Source: Pseudoalteromonas haloplanktis ATCC 14393
Lineage (GTDB): Bacteria > Pseudomonadota > Gammaproteobacteria > Enterobacterales > Alteromonadaceae
Direction: 5' to 3'
Length of the DNA stretch: 64,000 bases
NCBI RefSeq assembly: GCF_000238355.1
Contig: NZ_AHCA01000003.1
Span: 310,001-374,000 of the forward strand
The position numbers were made by a program, and so were the translations under genes. Of this stretch, positions 25,538 to 33,824 are shown in pieces (positions within the stretch are counted from its first letter, which is position 1; each line of letters opens with the position of its first letter). The notes beneath the pieces are model-generated. The model ran no database searches. It saw only the letters and a list, made by a program, of their open reading frames with translations, and was not told where the DNA came from.

Positions 25538-28135
25538 ATGAAGAACAGAATACTCCCATTTAAACCAAAGCTCACCGCTTGTGTAACTCTGGCACTTTCA
25601 ACAGCATGTTATACTTCTCAATCACTTGCTGCTGACGAAGCAAAAACAGTTGAACGCATTGAAGTCACGGGCTCTCGAATAAAACGTACTGATATTGAAG
25701 GCCCTTCCCCAGTACAATCAATTAGCCGCGCCGATATTGATAATATGGGTTATGACAACCTACAACAGTTACTGGAAAGAATGCCTGTTGCTGGCAATGG
25801 CACATTCTCTACCCGCGGTAACAACCAAGATTCTACAGCCAATGGTTCTGCGGCAGTATCACTACGTGGTCTTGGCGCAGATGCAACGCTTGTGTTAATT
25901 AATGGTCGTCGAGTGGCTATCAGCGCATTTGCTGAGAGTATCACTAACTCATTTGTTGATATCAACAGCATCCCAGTTTCGGCTATTGAGCGTATTGATA
26001 TTCTGAAAGACGGTGCCTCTGCAATTTATGGTTCCGATGCCGTTGCCGGTGTAGTGAATATTATCTTGAAAAAAGATATCGATGGTTTAGAAGTGAATTT
26101 AGGTTACGGCGGCACTGACGGCCCTAACTATGAAGAAACCTCGGCAAGTATTGTTTGGGGGACATCAAACGAAAAAAGCAGCGCGTCAGTGATCGTTGAT
26201 TATTTTAAAAACACCTCTTTATCGTCAAGTGAAATGGGCCGCTTAGGCACAGCCGATCAAACAGCGAATGGTGGTGAAGACTTTCGATCATCTCGTGGCT
26301 TTCCTGGTTATTTCTACGTTGACGGCGTAAAGACTATCGACCCAGATTGTCCAGCTGAAAGTGCCACATCTAGTGGCAGTTGCTTATTCGATTACGGCCC
26401 ATTTGGCTATATTGCCCCTGCTTCTGAGCGTGTTGGTGCTATTTCTCAGTTTGAATATAACTTTGATAACGGAATAACCGCTTTTATGGAAATAGCTGTT
26501 CAACATAATACTTCGATTGCAGCAGGTGCTCCAACACCACTGGATGAAGACGCAGGTTTAACAGTTCCGGGAAGTCACCCTAACAACCCGTTTGGCCAGG
26601 ATATAGAAATAGGCCGTTACAGAACAGTAGATGCCGGTGCCCGTCAATGGGATATTGAATCTGATACATTGCGTTTTGTTGCAGGCCTTCGTGGCGAAAT
26701 TAGCGATTGGAGTTGGGAAGCTGCAGTACAAAAAGGCCGTAGTAAATCTATGCAAACTGGCGATAGAACTCAAGGCTGGGTAAGAACTGATTTTTTACAG
26801 CAAGAAATAAATGCTGGTAACTACAACCCTTTTGGCGGCACTTATAATGATCCTGCCGTCATTGATCGTATTACCACTAGTTTAGTTCGCCGTGGTGAAT
26901 CACATATGACTTCATTTGATGCCAACATTACCGGGGAAGCGTTTAGCTTTGGTGACAATATAGTTATGATGGCAGCCGGTATAGAGTACCGCGAAGAGGA
27001 TGTCAGTGATATTCCAGATGATCAATTTCAACGCGGCCTAATTTTTGGTACTGAGTCCGTGTCTGCGGCCGCTGAGCGCGATCAGTACGCAGCCTATGTT
27101 GAGTTCTCTATTCCATTAGCGGATAGCTTAGAATTACAACTAGCTGGGCGTTACGATGATTATAGCGATTTTGGCACCACAACAAATCCTAAAGTAGCAC
27201 TGCGCTGGGCTCCTAGCGATGAAATTACCGTTCGCGGCTCATGGGCACAAGGTTTTAGAGCCCCTTCACTAGCACAAATTGGCCTAGGTCCTTCAGAAGA
27301 AAGTCAGTTCTTCATTGATAGTTACCGCTGTGCTGCAACAGGAGAAGATTGTGGTGTTCTTGATTACAACATCCAATTTGCGGGTAACCCTGATTTACAA
27401 GCTGAAGAGTCTGAATCATGGAACGTTGGCTTTATTTGGGCGCCAATGGCTGAACTTGGCTTTAGCATTGATGTATGGAGTATTACTCAAGATAATAAAA
27501 TCGATGAACAGGCATTCGGCCCAATTTATGATGCAGAATGTAACAACCAAAATAGTACCATCTGCGTTCGCCTGCCTCCGCAAGGTGGGCAAAGTTTAGG
27601 GGTGATCCAAAAAATTCACAGTACTTTTGAGAATGTCTCGTCGCAGGAAGTGTCTGGTGTTGATTTCTCAGCAAATTATAACCATTCATTAGATGATTTA
27701 GGTTTACTTAAGTTCAACTTAGAATGGGCATACCAAGATAAGTTTGAAAAAGATGACCGCGATTATACCGGTGAATATGGTTACCCTGAACATCGTTGGA
27801 TGTTTTCAACTAATTGGGAGCTTGGCGAATTCAATACTAATGTAAATATCAGTTATATTGGTGAGTTTGAAGATACCCCTGATATTGATTTTGACGGCAC
27901 GCTGGATTTTGATAGCAACACATCGAGAATGGTTGATTCGCAAGTTCTAGTTGACTTGCAAACGGCTTATCGTATTACCGAGTCAACCAAAATTTCGATT
28001 GGTGTAAATAACTTATTTGATGAAGAGCCACCATTTGCTATCGGTGATGGCGATAGTGATTTATATGGCTATGTATCGGCAGTACATAATCCGCGTGGTC
28101 GTTATATTTACACTAAAGTGTCGTTTTCTTTCTAG
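25538..28135 (+). CDS. TonB-dependent outer-membrane receptor
   Basis: An 865-residue TonB-energised transporter. A signal peptide covers about residues 1-32, the TonB box region follows (ERIEVTGSRIKRTDIEG), the plug domain runs to about 175 with LRGLGADATLVLINGRR and ILKDGASAIYGSDAVAGVVN, and the remaining 690 residues form the beta-barrel, ending KVSFSF with the C-terminal Phe. The plug sequence is of the large class used by marine Alteromonadales for peptides, oligosaccharides or other organic matter rather than the siderophore class, but the ligand cannot be assigned: no enzyme or regulator sits beside it. Single gene with its own terminator. Confidence 0.93.
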   Translation: MKNRILPFKPKLTACVTLALSTACYTSQSLAADEAKTVERIEVTGSRIKRTDIEGPSPVQSISRADIDNMGYDNLQQLLERMPVAGNGTFSTRGNNQDSTANGSAAVSLRGLGADATLVLINGRRVAISAFAESITNSFVDINSIPVSAIERIDILKDGASAIYGSDAVAGVVNIILKKDIDGLEVNLGYGGTDGPNYEETSASIVWGTSNEKSSASVIVDYFKNTSLSSSEMGRLGTADQTANGGEDFRSSRGFPGYFYVDGVKTIDPDCPAESATSSGSCLFDYGPFGYIAPASERVGAISQFEYNFDNGITAFMEIAVQHNTSIAAGAPTPLDEDAGLTVPGSHPNNPFGQDIEIGRYRTVDAGARQWDIESDTLRFVAGLRGEISDWSWEAAVQKGRSKSMQTGDRTQGWVRTDFLQQEINAGNYNPFGGTYNDPAVIDRITTSLVRRGESHMTSFDANITGEAFSFGDNIVMMAAGIEYREEDVSDIPDDQFQRGLIFGTESVSAAAERDQYAAYVEFSIPLADSLELQLAGRYDDYSDFGTTTNPKVALRWAPSDEITVRGSWAQGFRAPSLAQIGLGPSEESQFFIDSYRCAATGEDCGVLDYNIQFAGNPDLQAEESESWNVGFIWAPMAELGFSIDVWSITQDNKIDEQAFGPIYDAECNNQNSTICVRLPPQGGQSLGVIQKIHSTFENVSSQEVSGVDFSANYNHSLDDLGLLKFNLEWAYQDKFEKDDRDYTGEYGYPEHRWMFSTNWELGEFNTNVNISYIGEFEDTPDIDFDGTLDFDSNTSRMVDSQVLVDLQTAYRITESTKISIGVNNLFDEEPPFAIGDGDSDLYGYVSAVHNPRGRYIYTKVSFSF

Positions 28136-28150
28136 TTTTACTCGCTAACA

Positions 28151-28176
28151 AAAAACCCGCCATTTGGCGGGTTTTT
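28151..28176. terminator. Bidirectional terminator between receptor and peroxiredoxin genes
   Basis: AAAAACCCGCC pairs with GGCGGGTTTTT around an ATTT loop; A-run and T-run allow use by both convergent genes. Confidence 0.9.
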
Positions 28177-28196
28177 ATTAAAAACAAGAGCCTAGA

Positions 28197-28802
28197 TTAT
28201 AGGTCGCCTTCGTTTTCAGAAAGGAACTTAGCAACGCCTGCAGGGCTTGCATCCATACCTTTTTTACCTTCAGTCCAACCAGCAGGACATACTTCACCGT
28301 GCTCACTGTGGAACGCTAGCGCGTCAACCATGCGTAGCATCTCATCGATGTTACGACCTAGCGGTAAGTCATTTACTACTTGGTGACGTACGTTACCTTC
28401 TTCATCAATTAAGAATGAGCCACGAAACGCAACGCCAGCTTCTGGATGCTCAACATCATACGCTTTACAGATTTCGTGTTTAACGTCTGCAACTAGTGCA
28501 TATTTAACTGCGCCAATACCACCATCAGCAACAGCCGTGTTACGCCATGCGTTGTGTGAGAATTGTGAATCAATTGAAACACCAATTACTTCAACGCCAC
28601 GCTTTTGGAATTCTTCATAACGCTTGTCAAAAGCAATTAATTCAGAAGGACATACGAAAGTGAAATCTAGTGGGTAAAAGAAGATAACTGCTTTTTTACC
28701 TTTGATTGTTTCGTGAAGATTGTAGCTATCTACGATCTCGCCGTTACCTAATACTGCTGCAGCGGTAAAGTCTGGTGCCTGGCGGCCTACTAATACACCC
28801 AT
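28197..28802 (-). CDS. Typical 2-Cys peroxiredoxin (AhpC/TSA family)
   Basis: Reduces hydrogen peroxide and organic hydroperoxides in the cytoplasm. The 201-residue protein has the peroxidatic Cys51 in YPLDFTFVCPSE, the resolving Cys172 in GEVCPAGW and the GGIG/YF-type motifs of sensitive Prx1-class enzymes (VADGGIGAVKY and a C-terminal tail). The ATG at 28802 has GGAG 6 bp upstream; an in-frame TTG four codons earlier would contain that site. No ahpF is adjacent, so the electron donor is probably thioredoxin. Single gene, convergent with the TonB receptor. Confidence 0.95.
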   Translation of the reverse strand: MGVLVGRQAPDFTAAAVLGNGEIVDSYNLHETIKGKKAVIFFYPLDFTFVCPSELIAFDKRYEEFQKRGVEVIGVSIDSQFSHNAWRNTAVADGGIGAVKYALVADVKHEICKAYDVEHPEAGVAFRGSFLIDEEGNVRHQVVNDLPLGRNIDEMLRMVDALAFHSEHGEVCPAGWTEGKKGMDASPAGVAKFLSENEGDL

Positions 28803-28994
28803 TTTATTCTCCAAATATTTGAGTTTGCTTTTAATTGCTTACGCAATGCTTGCCTTTAATATGGGATCTAAAAATAAAATACCAAGGGCTGACATGCATA
28901 ATTGTCAAAATATTTTAGAGACTAGTGACTTAAAAGAACAATCGTATTTTCCGATGTCGGCCATCGAAAATATAGAACATGGCGTGAAAGGATT

Positions 28995-29022
28995 AAAAAA
29001 GCCTGCTGAAGCAGGCTTTTTT
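28995..29022 (-). terminator. Terminator of fadR
   Basis: A perfect 12-bp stem AAAAAAGCCTGC/GCAGGCTTTTTT around a 4-base loop, 15 bp beyond the fadR stop on the minus strand. Between here and the peroxiredoxin start nothing but that gene's promoter region is expected. Confidence 0.88.
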
Positions 29023-29036
29023 AGCAGTGGGGATTA

Positions 29037-29750
29037 CTAATCCATAATATTTTCGGGCATATCACCACGAATTTTTTGCCAAATCTCACCTGTTTGATGA
29101 CCATATTTACGCATCATGGAAATAGCGCCATCATGTTCACGTTTTTCAGCAAGTATCGTTAAGTCTTTATAAAACTGGCGTGCTAGTTGGCGAGTGCCTG
29201 GATCTGAGAAGTAATGACAGCCAATTTTCGAGTAAAAACCTTTAAAACCATTGAGAATAAGCACATAAATACGATTATTTCCAGCAACCGCAAGCTCATG
29301 ATGCACTTTGTAATCATAATCAGCAAATGCTTGTGCACTATCTTCAAGATCATCGCTTTGAGATAAAATTTCAATCACTCTATCAGGTGCCAGTTTAATT
29401 GCCGCCCGAGTATAAATAGCGCTAATATTAGTGCGGGCAGAAAGTAATTGGTCTGTCAGCTCTGGCATTTTATCTTCATCAAGACGCGCTAATGTTTCTA
29501 GAATATTAAGCCCTGATGTTTCCCAGAAGTTATTAACACGCGTTGGCTTGCCATGTTGAATTGTCAGCCAACCATCACGGGCTAAACGCTGCAATACTTC
29601 ACGTAAGGTGGTTCGTGTAACACCTATTAATTCTGATAACTCGCGCTCAGCAGGAAGAATAGAACCCGGAGGGAAATCCCCATTCCAAATTGACTCAACA
29701 ATATACTCTTCTGCAAATCCTGCTGGACTTTTCGCTTTAAAAATTCTCAT
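29037..29750 (-). CDS. fadR: Fatty acid metabolism regulator FadR
   Basis: A GntR-family regulator (237 residues) that represses beta-oxidation genes and activates unsaturated fatty acid synthesis; long-chain acyl-CoA releases it from DNA. The winged helix (about residues 8-75) contains [20 protein letters not shown] followed by [17 protein letters not shown], nearly identical to the enteric protein, and the C-terminal helical acyl-CoA domain is complete. It is divergent from dsbB over 330 bp. In E. coli nhaB lies between fadR and dsbB; it is absent here. Confidence 0.94.
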   Translation of the reverse strand: MRIFKAKSPAGFAEEYIVESIWNGDFPPGSILPAERELSELIGVTRTTLREVLQRLARDGWLTIQHGKPTRVNNFWETSGLNILETLARLDEDKMPELTDQLLSARTNISAIYTRAAIKLAPDRVIEILSQSDDLEDSAQAFADYDYKVHHELAVAGNNRIYVLILNGFKGFYSKIGCHYFSDPGTRQLARQFYKDLTILAEKREHDGAISMMRKYGHQTGEIWQKIRGDMPENIMD

Positions 29751-30080
29751 TCAATTCCCACTCGAGTTATCACACTACTTCACTTAAAAACGATTAACTG
29801 ACTGATTGTACCAGATGAAGCAAAACTAACAAGTAAAGTCACTTCATTAAATCATTAATGGCCACTGCGCAATATATGTCTGCCAGTATTTTTATAATTA
29901 CTCTCCCCCTCACGTGCAGAAACAAACACTCCATCAAGCAAATAACTGAAACTTATTTACATAAACGTAATTAAACAGCCGCCATAAATATGCTTTTATA
30001 GTCACAAAGCATATTTACCCTTGCGCCTAGTTTAATGACTAAGTCATAATCTCATTGATATATTAATATTTGGAAATACT
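29751..30080. other. Intergenic region between fadR and dsbB
   Basis: 330 bp of AT-rich sequence between divergent genes. It must hold both promoters. I see no ORF, RNA gene or strong repeat; no clear FadR site was recognised. Confidence 0.6.
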
Positions 30081-30593
30081 ATGAATTGGTTAGCAAATTT
30101 AGCGCAACAACGCACACCTTGGGTTTTATTAGCAGTAACAGCATTTACATTTGAAGTGGTTGCTTTATTTTTTCAGTACCAAATGGGCTTAGAGCCATGC
30201 ATTATGTGTATCTATCAACGAACCGCAATGTTAGGCCTACTCTTTGCAGGCATTATTGGCGCAATAAAGCCTACTAACATGATAATCCGTGTTAGCGCTT
30301 TATTAAGCTGGGCCGTTGCCAGTATTTGGGGTTATCTGATTGCTCGCCAACATATCGAGATGCAAACCACAACCGACCCTTTTGCATTTAGCTGTGAGTT
30401 TGAGCCAAATTTCCCAATCCCACTGCATGAATGGATCCCTCAGTTTTTTGCAGCTACCGGGGACTGTGGCAATATTGATTGGCAGTTTGCAGGTTTGAGT
30501 ATGCCTGCTTGGATGGAAGTGATTTTTGGTGCATTTACATTGGTACTAATAAGCGTTGTCGCAAGCCGCTTAATCATTAAAAAGTCACTGTGA
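30081..30593 (+). CDS. dsbB: Disulfide bond formation protein DsbB
   Basis: An inner-membrane quinone reductase that reoxidises periplasmic DsbA. The 170-residue protein has four transmembrane helices, the first periplasmic loop pair Cys40-Ile-Met-Cys43 (EPCIMCIYQR) and the second pair Cys105 and Cys129, all required for electron transfer to ubiquinone. The conserved Arg of YQR contacts the quinone. The stop codon overlaps the start of the small downstream gene. Within this window its clients probably include the four-cysteine DUF3019 proteins and the c-type cytochrome thiol relay. Confidence 0.95.
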   Translation: MNWLANLAQQRTPWVLLAVTAFTFEVVALFFQYQMGLEPCIMCIYQRTAMLGLLFAGIIGAIKPTNMIIRVSALLSWAVASIWGYLIARQHIEMQTTTDPFAFSCEFEPNFPIPLHEWIPQFFAATGDCGNIDWQFAGLSMPAWMEVIFGAFTLVLISVVASRLIIKKSL

Positions 30594-30895
30594 TGATGAC
30601 ATTTTTTTCAAGCCAAGTGACGCCATTAAAACCATTTAAAATACGCCAACGTCAGCAAATTATTGCCTTAGCTTTAAGTCACTTAACGCCGATGCAAAAA
30701 ATCAGTTTGCGTATTTTAAAGTTACTTTTATTGACCCCTGTATTTTTATCGTTAGCGTATATTGAAGGTTGGTTGCTGTTACCAGCATTACTACTAACCG
30801 GTGTAGCTTACCCTTTACTAACTACCCCTTTAGAGATCCAATTTGCTAAAGGTCATTTACAGCACGCGATTAAAGAGTTTACACAGGGCGAATAG
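30593..30895 (+). CDS. Small membrane protein of unknown function
   Basis: A 100-residue protein that I cannot place in a named family with confidence. It has a basic soluble N-terminus (about residues 1-45) and two closely spaced hydrophobic segments (about 46-80, LLLTPVFLSLAYIEGWLLLP and the next stretch) that form a membrane hairpin, then a short amphipathic tail. It starts within the dsbB stop (TGATG), so it is translationally coupled to dsbB. GTG at 30590, ATG at 30593 and ATG at 30596 are all possible starts. Confidence 0.65.
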   Translation: MMTFFSSQVTPLKPFKIRQRQQIIALALSHLTPMQKISLRILKLLLLTPVFLSLAYIEGWLLLPALLLTGVAYPLLTTPLEIQFAKGHLQHAIKEFTQGE

Positions 30896-30905
30896 TTCGC
30901 CCTGT
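30883..30905 (+). terminator. Hairpin spanning the stop codon of the small membrane protein
   Basis: A perfect 10-bp stem ACAGGGCGAA/TTCGCCCTGT whose 3-base loop is the TAG stop codon. The following T content is poor, so it is either a weak terminator or a 3'-end stabilising structure. Confidence 0.5.
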
Positions 30906-30937
30906 TCTTAATGTTTAACTAATTAATATTTAACTGC

Positions 30938-31234
30938 TTAAAACTTAACTTTCCCTTCTAATTTAGCGACGAGTTTATCGCCAATTCCTTTCACCTGTGC
31001 CAAATCAGCAACTGATTTAAATTTACCTTGCTTAGTACGGTAGTCAACAATCGCTTGTGCTTTAGATTTACCTATACCCGGTAGCTGACTAAGTTGCTCA
31101 ACTGTTGCTTGATTAACATTGATTAGCTGTGTTTTTCCTGCACTTTCGGTTGCCTCTACTTTACTCACAGCTGCATTACTAGGTAATGAAATAGCAAGAC
31201 CGAATACAACGACTATTAAAGTTAAAAACTTCAT
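30938..31234 (-). CDS. ComEA family helix-hairpin-helix DNA-binding protein
   Basis: A 98-residue exported protein with a signal peptide ending about residue 21 (SNA/AV) and two HhH motifs: INVNQATVEQLSQLPGIGKS with AQAIVDYRTKQGKF, then VADLAQVKGIGDKLVAKLEG. Periplasmic ComEA binds incoming double-stranded DNA in natural transformation; in many gammaproteobacteria a similar short protein exists in strains without proven competence. A strong GGAGG site precedes the ATG. It is single and not next to other competence genes in this window. Confidence 0.88.
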   Translation of the reverse strand: MKFLTLIVVVFGLAISLPSNAAVSKVEATESAGKTQLINVNQATVEQLSQLPGIGKSKAQAIVDYRTKQGKFKSVADLAQVKGIGDKLVAKLEGKVKF

Positions 31235-31427
31235 GCTTTTCCTCCATGATATCCATACGTGGACTCAGTTAATAGTTGATAAAAGCGCCCTCACTTTTGG
31301 ACTACATCCAAATAAAGTCATACTGAAAAAGTGCGACTATTTAAATAAAGTAAAATTGTACCCATTTGTCAATGTACCCAAAGTAAAAAAATAAAAATGT
31401 CTCCTTGCAAAAAGACCAACAAACCAT

Positions 31428-31447
31428 TACTGTACATAAAAACAGTA
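31428..31447 (+). promoter_or_regulatory. LexA (SOS) box upstream of yebG
   Basis: The site reads TA-CTGT-N8-ACAG-TA with AT-rich centre ACATAAAA, an exact match to the gammaproteobacterial LexA core CTGT-N8-ACAG. It lies 51 bp upstream of the yebG ATG. YebG is a known LexA target in E. coli. Confidence 0.8.
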
Positions 31448-31497
31448 ATCAATCAAGGTGAAGGTATTATTCACCAAGCAAATTGGCAGGAGAAATC

Positions 31498-31821
31498 ATG
31501 GCTGTTGTTGTTAAATATGTTGTAGAAAGAAACGGAGTCGAGCGTATGACGTTTACTACTAAAAAAGAAGCAGATGCATATGACAAGATGCTTGATATAG
31601 CAGAGTCACTTGAAGTAATGCTAGAAAAAGTAGATGTCCCTTTAAGTGAACAACAAATTGAATCGCTTGCTCTAGAGATTGCTAAGAGTAAAGACGACTT
31701 TATCAATGTTCTCAAAGGCGCAAAAGATATAGCCCCCGCTAAAGCAGCCCCGGCTAAAACAAAGAAAGCAGCTGAGAATGTATCTGACTTAAAAGCAAAC
31801 ACGGATAAGGCTGCTAGCTAA
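31498..31821 (+). CDS. yebG: DNA-damage-inducible protein YebG
   Basis: A 107-residue SOS-induced protein of unclear mechanism. The N-terminal domain MAVVVKYVVERNGVERMTF with TKKEADAYDKMLD matches E. coli YebG closely; the C-terminus is a low-complexity Ala/Lys/Pro-rich tail (residues about 82-107) that varies between species and could bind nucleic acid. The ATG at 31498 has AGGAG 5 bp upstream; an in-frame TTG at 31483 precedes that site and is unlikely. Regulation by LexA is supported by the box at 31428-31447. Confidence 0.92.
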   Translation: MAVVVKYVVERNGVERMTFTTKKEADAYDKMLDIAESLEVMLEKVDVPLSEQQIESLALEIAKSKDDFINVLKGAKDIAPAKAAPAKTKKAAENVSDLKANTDKAAS

Positions 31822-31847
31822 AATGGTTAAATATTTAAGTCGATTGG
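31822..31847. repeat. Right-end fragment of the palindromic repeat
   Basis: 26 bp identical to 23931-23956, the right end of the 209-bp element, starting immediately after the yebG stop codon. The last bases of the terminal repeat are changed (GATTGGGA in place of GATTGGTA), so it looks like a decayed remnant. Confidence 0.7.
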
Positions 31848-31871
31848 GATAAGTAGTCACACCTGATTGAT

Positions 31872-31903
31872 AAAAAAAGGAGCTTATCTAAGCTCCTTTT
31901 TTT
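31872..31903. terminator. Bidirectional terminator between yebG and putP
   Basis: An almost perfect palindrome of 15-bp arms with core GGAGCTTA/TAAGCTCC, flanked by seven A and seven T, usable by both convergent genes. Confidence 0.92.
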
Positions 31904-31922
31904 GTTATACCTGTTGTAGTTG

Positions 31923-33449
31923 TTAACTCAACGAGCCCTCAACTTCATCAAATAATTGTGTGATCGCTTTACTAGGAGGTGGTGTTGATAAGCTAACCAC
32001 TATAATTGCGATACTTGATAAAATAAAGCCAGGAATAATTTCATAAATTATACTGCTTAGTGACTGACCGTTAATGGTTATAGGCGCATAAATCCAAACC
32101 AAAACAGTAGCAGCACCCACTACCATACCACTTATTGCACCCTGAAGGTTCATTCGTTTCCAATAAAGGCTAAGCAATACTAATGGGCCAAATGCAGCGC
32201 CAAAACCTGCCCAGGCATTACTCACTAAGTCTAAAATCGAACTATCGCGATCATAGGCCAAATAAATAGCGAATACGGCCACTAACAACACACTAATTCG
32301 GCCCACTAGAACTAATTCTGTTTGTGATGCACTGCGGTTTAAGTAGATTTTATAGAAATCTTCAGTCAGTGAGCTTGAACATACTAATAGCTGAGAGGAG
32401 ATAGTACTCATGATCGCAGCTAAAATAGCTGCAAGTAAAAAACCAGCAATTAACGGATGAAATACTAATTCTGATAATACTAAAAAGATGGTTTCTTTGT
32501 CGTCAATCAGCATTTGATTTTCAATCATATAAGCTGCACCAAACAATCCTGTTAACACTGCACCAATAGCCGAAAGCGTCATCCACGACATACCAATTCG
32601 ACGCATCGTTGGCATATCTTTCACTGAACGTACAGACATAAAACGTACAATAATATGCGGTTGCCCAAAATAACCTAAACCCCATGCTAGGGCTGAAATT
32701 ATGGCGATAACTGAACCACCAGCAAACCAGTTAAGCATATCCAATGGTACTTGTTCACTTGGTTTCGGATTACTAAGCAATAGATCATAGGTTGCTGTAG
32801 AAAGCGTATCAACGACTGAGTTGTCTAACATGCTATAAGTTACTAAAGGCACGATTAACAAGGATAAAAACATAATACACCCTTGCACAAAGTCCGTCAG
32901 GCTTACAGCTAAAAAGCCGCCAAATAGCGTATAAACAACCACAACACCAGTGGTTACATACAAGCCCATTTCATAACTCATGCCAAACGAATTTTCAAAT
33001 AATTTACCGCCAGCAACTACGCCTGATGAGGTGTATAAAGTAAAGAATAAAATGATTATGATTGCAGAAATAACACGAAGAATATTTTTATTATCTACAA
33101 AACGATTTGCGAAGTAATCCGGTATCGTAATTGAGTCATTTGCTTTTTCAGTATAAACACGTAATCGAGGAGCGACTAAAAAGTAATTAGCCCAAGCGCC
33201 GAGTACTAACCCTATAGCAATCCATACTTTACTCAAACCAAATAGATACATCGCACCGGGTAATCCCATAAGTAACCAACCACTCATGTCCGATGCACCG
33301 GCTGACAGCGCAGCTACGCTTGGAGATAAATTTCGTCCGCCCAGCATATAACCAGATACATCGGCAGTCGACTGCTTATATGCATATAAGCCAATACCTA
33401 GCATTACGATAAAATACGCAGCTAAAGAAATAATCATTCCAGTTTCCAA
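31923..33449 (-). CDS. putP: Sodium/proline symporter PutP
   Basis: A 508-residue solute:sodium symporter with 13 predicted transmembrane helices. The signature region GYMLGGRNLSPSVAALSAGA followed by SDMSGWLLMGLPGAMY is the sodium and proline binding part typical of PutP; the GGFLAVSLTDFVQG and AAILAAIMSTISSQLL motifs are also present. I take the TTG at 33449, which has GGAGG 5 bp upstream; ATG at 33437 and TTG at 33461 are alternatives. No putA is adjacent. Single gene. Proline uptake serves nutrition and osmoprotection in marine bacteria. Confidence 0.92.
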   Translation of the reverse strand: METGMIISLAAYFIVMLGIGLYAYKQSTADVSGYMLGGRNLSPSVAALSAGASDMSGWLLMGLPGAMYLFGLSKVWIAIGLVLGAWANYFLVAPRLRVYTEKANDSITIPDYFANRFVDNKNILRVISAIIIILFFTLYTSSGVVAGGKLFENSFGMSYEMGLYVTTGVVVVYTLFGGFLAVSLTDFVQGCIMFLSLLIVPLVTYSMLDNSVVDTLSTATYDLLLSNPKPSEQVPLDMLNWFAGGSVIAIISALAWGLGYFGQPHIIVRFMSVRSVKDMPTMRRIGMSWMTLSAIGAVLTGLFGAAYMIENQMLIDDKETIFLVLSELVFHPLIAGFLLAAILAAIMSTISSQLLVCSSSLTEDFYKIYLNRSASQTELVLVGRISVLLVAVFAIYLAYDRDSSILDLVSNAWAGFGAAFGPLVLLSLYWKRMNLQGAISGMVVGAATVLVWIYAPITINGQSLSSIIYEIIPGFILSSIAIIVVSLSTPPPSKAITQLFDEVEGSLS

Positions 33450-33824
33450 ATTTGCCTCCAACTCTGAAGTTAAAATCTGGCTTTCAATCCTAATAATGAC
33501 TCACAATTTTTTAAAGCCAATGTAATATAAAGTCATTATTGGTGTAAAAACCATCCTAGAAATTTACTATATCATGCCAAGGGTGAATAACTCCAATTGC
33601 TGCGCTCATCATACAACTGTAGCTGGTAAAGCTGCTTTTACGAGTTGAACAATAATTTAACTATTGAATATGGTAATTAATGCTTAATTACCCTAGGATT
33701 AGATCAATGATTACTTAAATAATCAATACTTTAGTATTTATATTGTGAAGATAATTAATGCTATTTATGCGGTTTTACCTTATATTGCCCAAGTACTCGT
33801 TTAACTGATGTGGATCCATTGTTT
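33450..33824. other. Intergenic region between putP and the EAL-like/HDOD gene
   Basis: 375 bp, strongly AT-rich, between divergent genes. It contains the two promoter regions; I see no ORF of note, RNA gene, terminator or repeat in it. Confidence 0.6.

Noticed and set aside
28819..29040. Possible 73-residue ORF on the plus strand between the peroxiredoxin and fadR genes
   Set aside because: Its 3' part is the fadR terminator hairpin, and it has no ribosome site or recognisable sequence.
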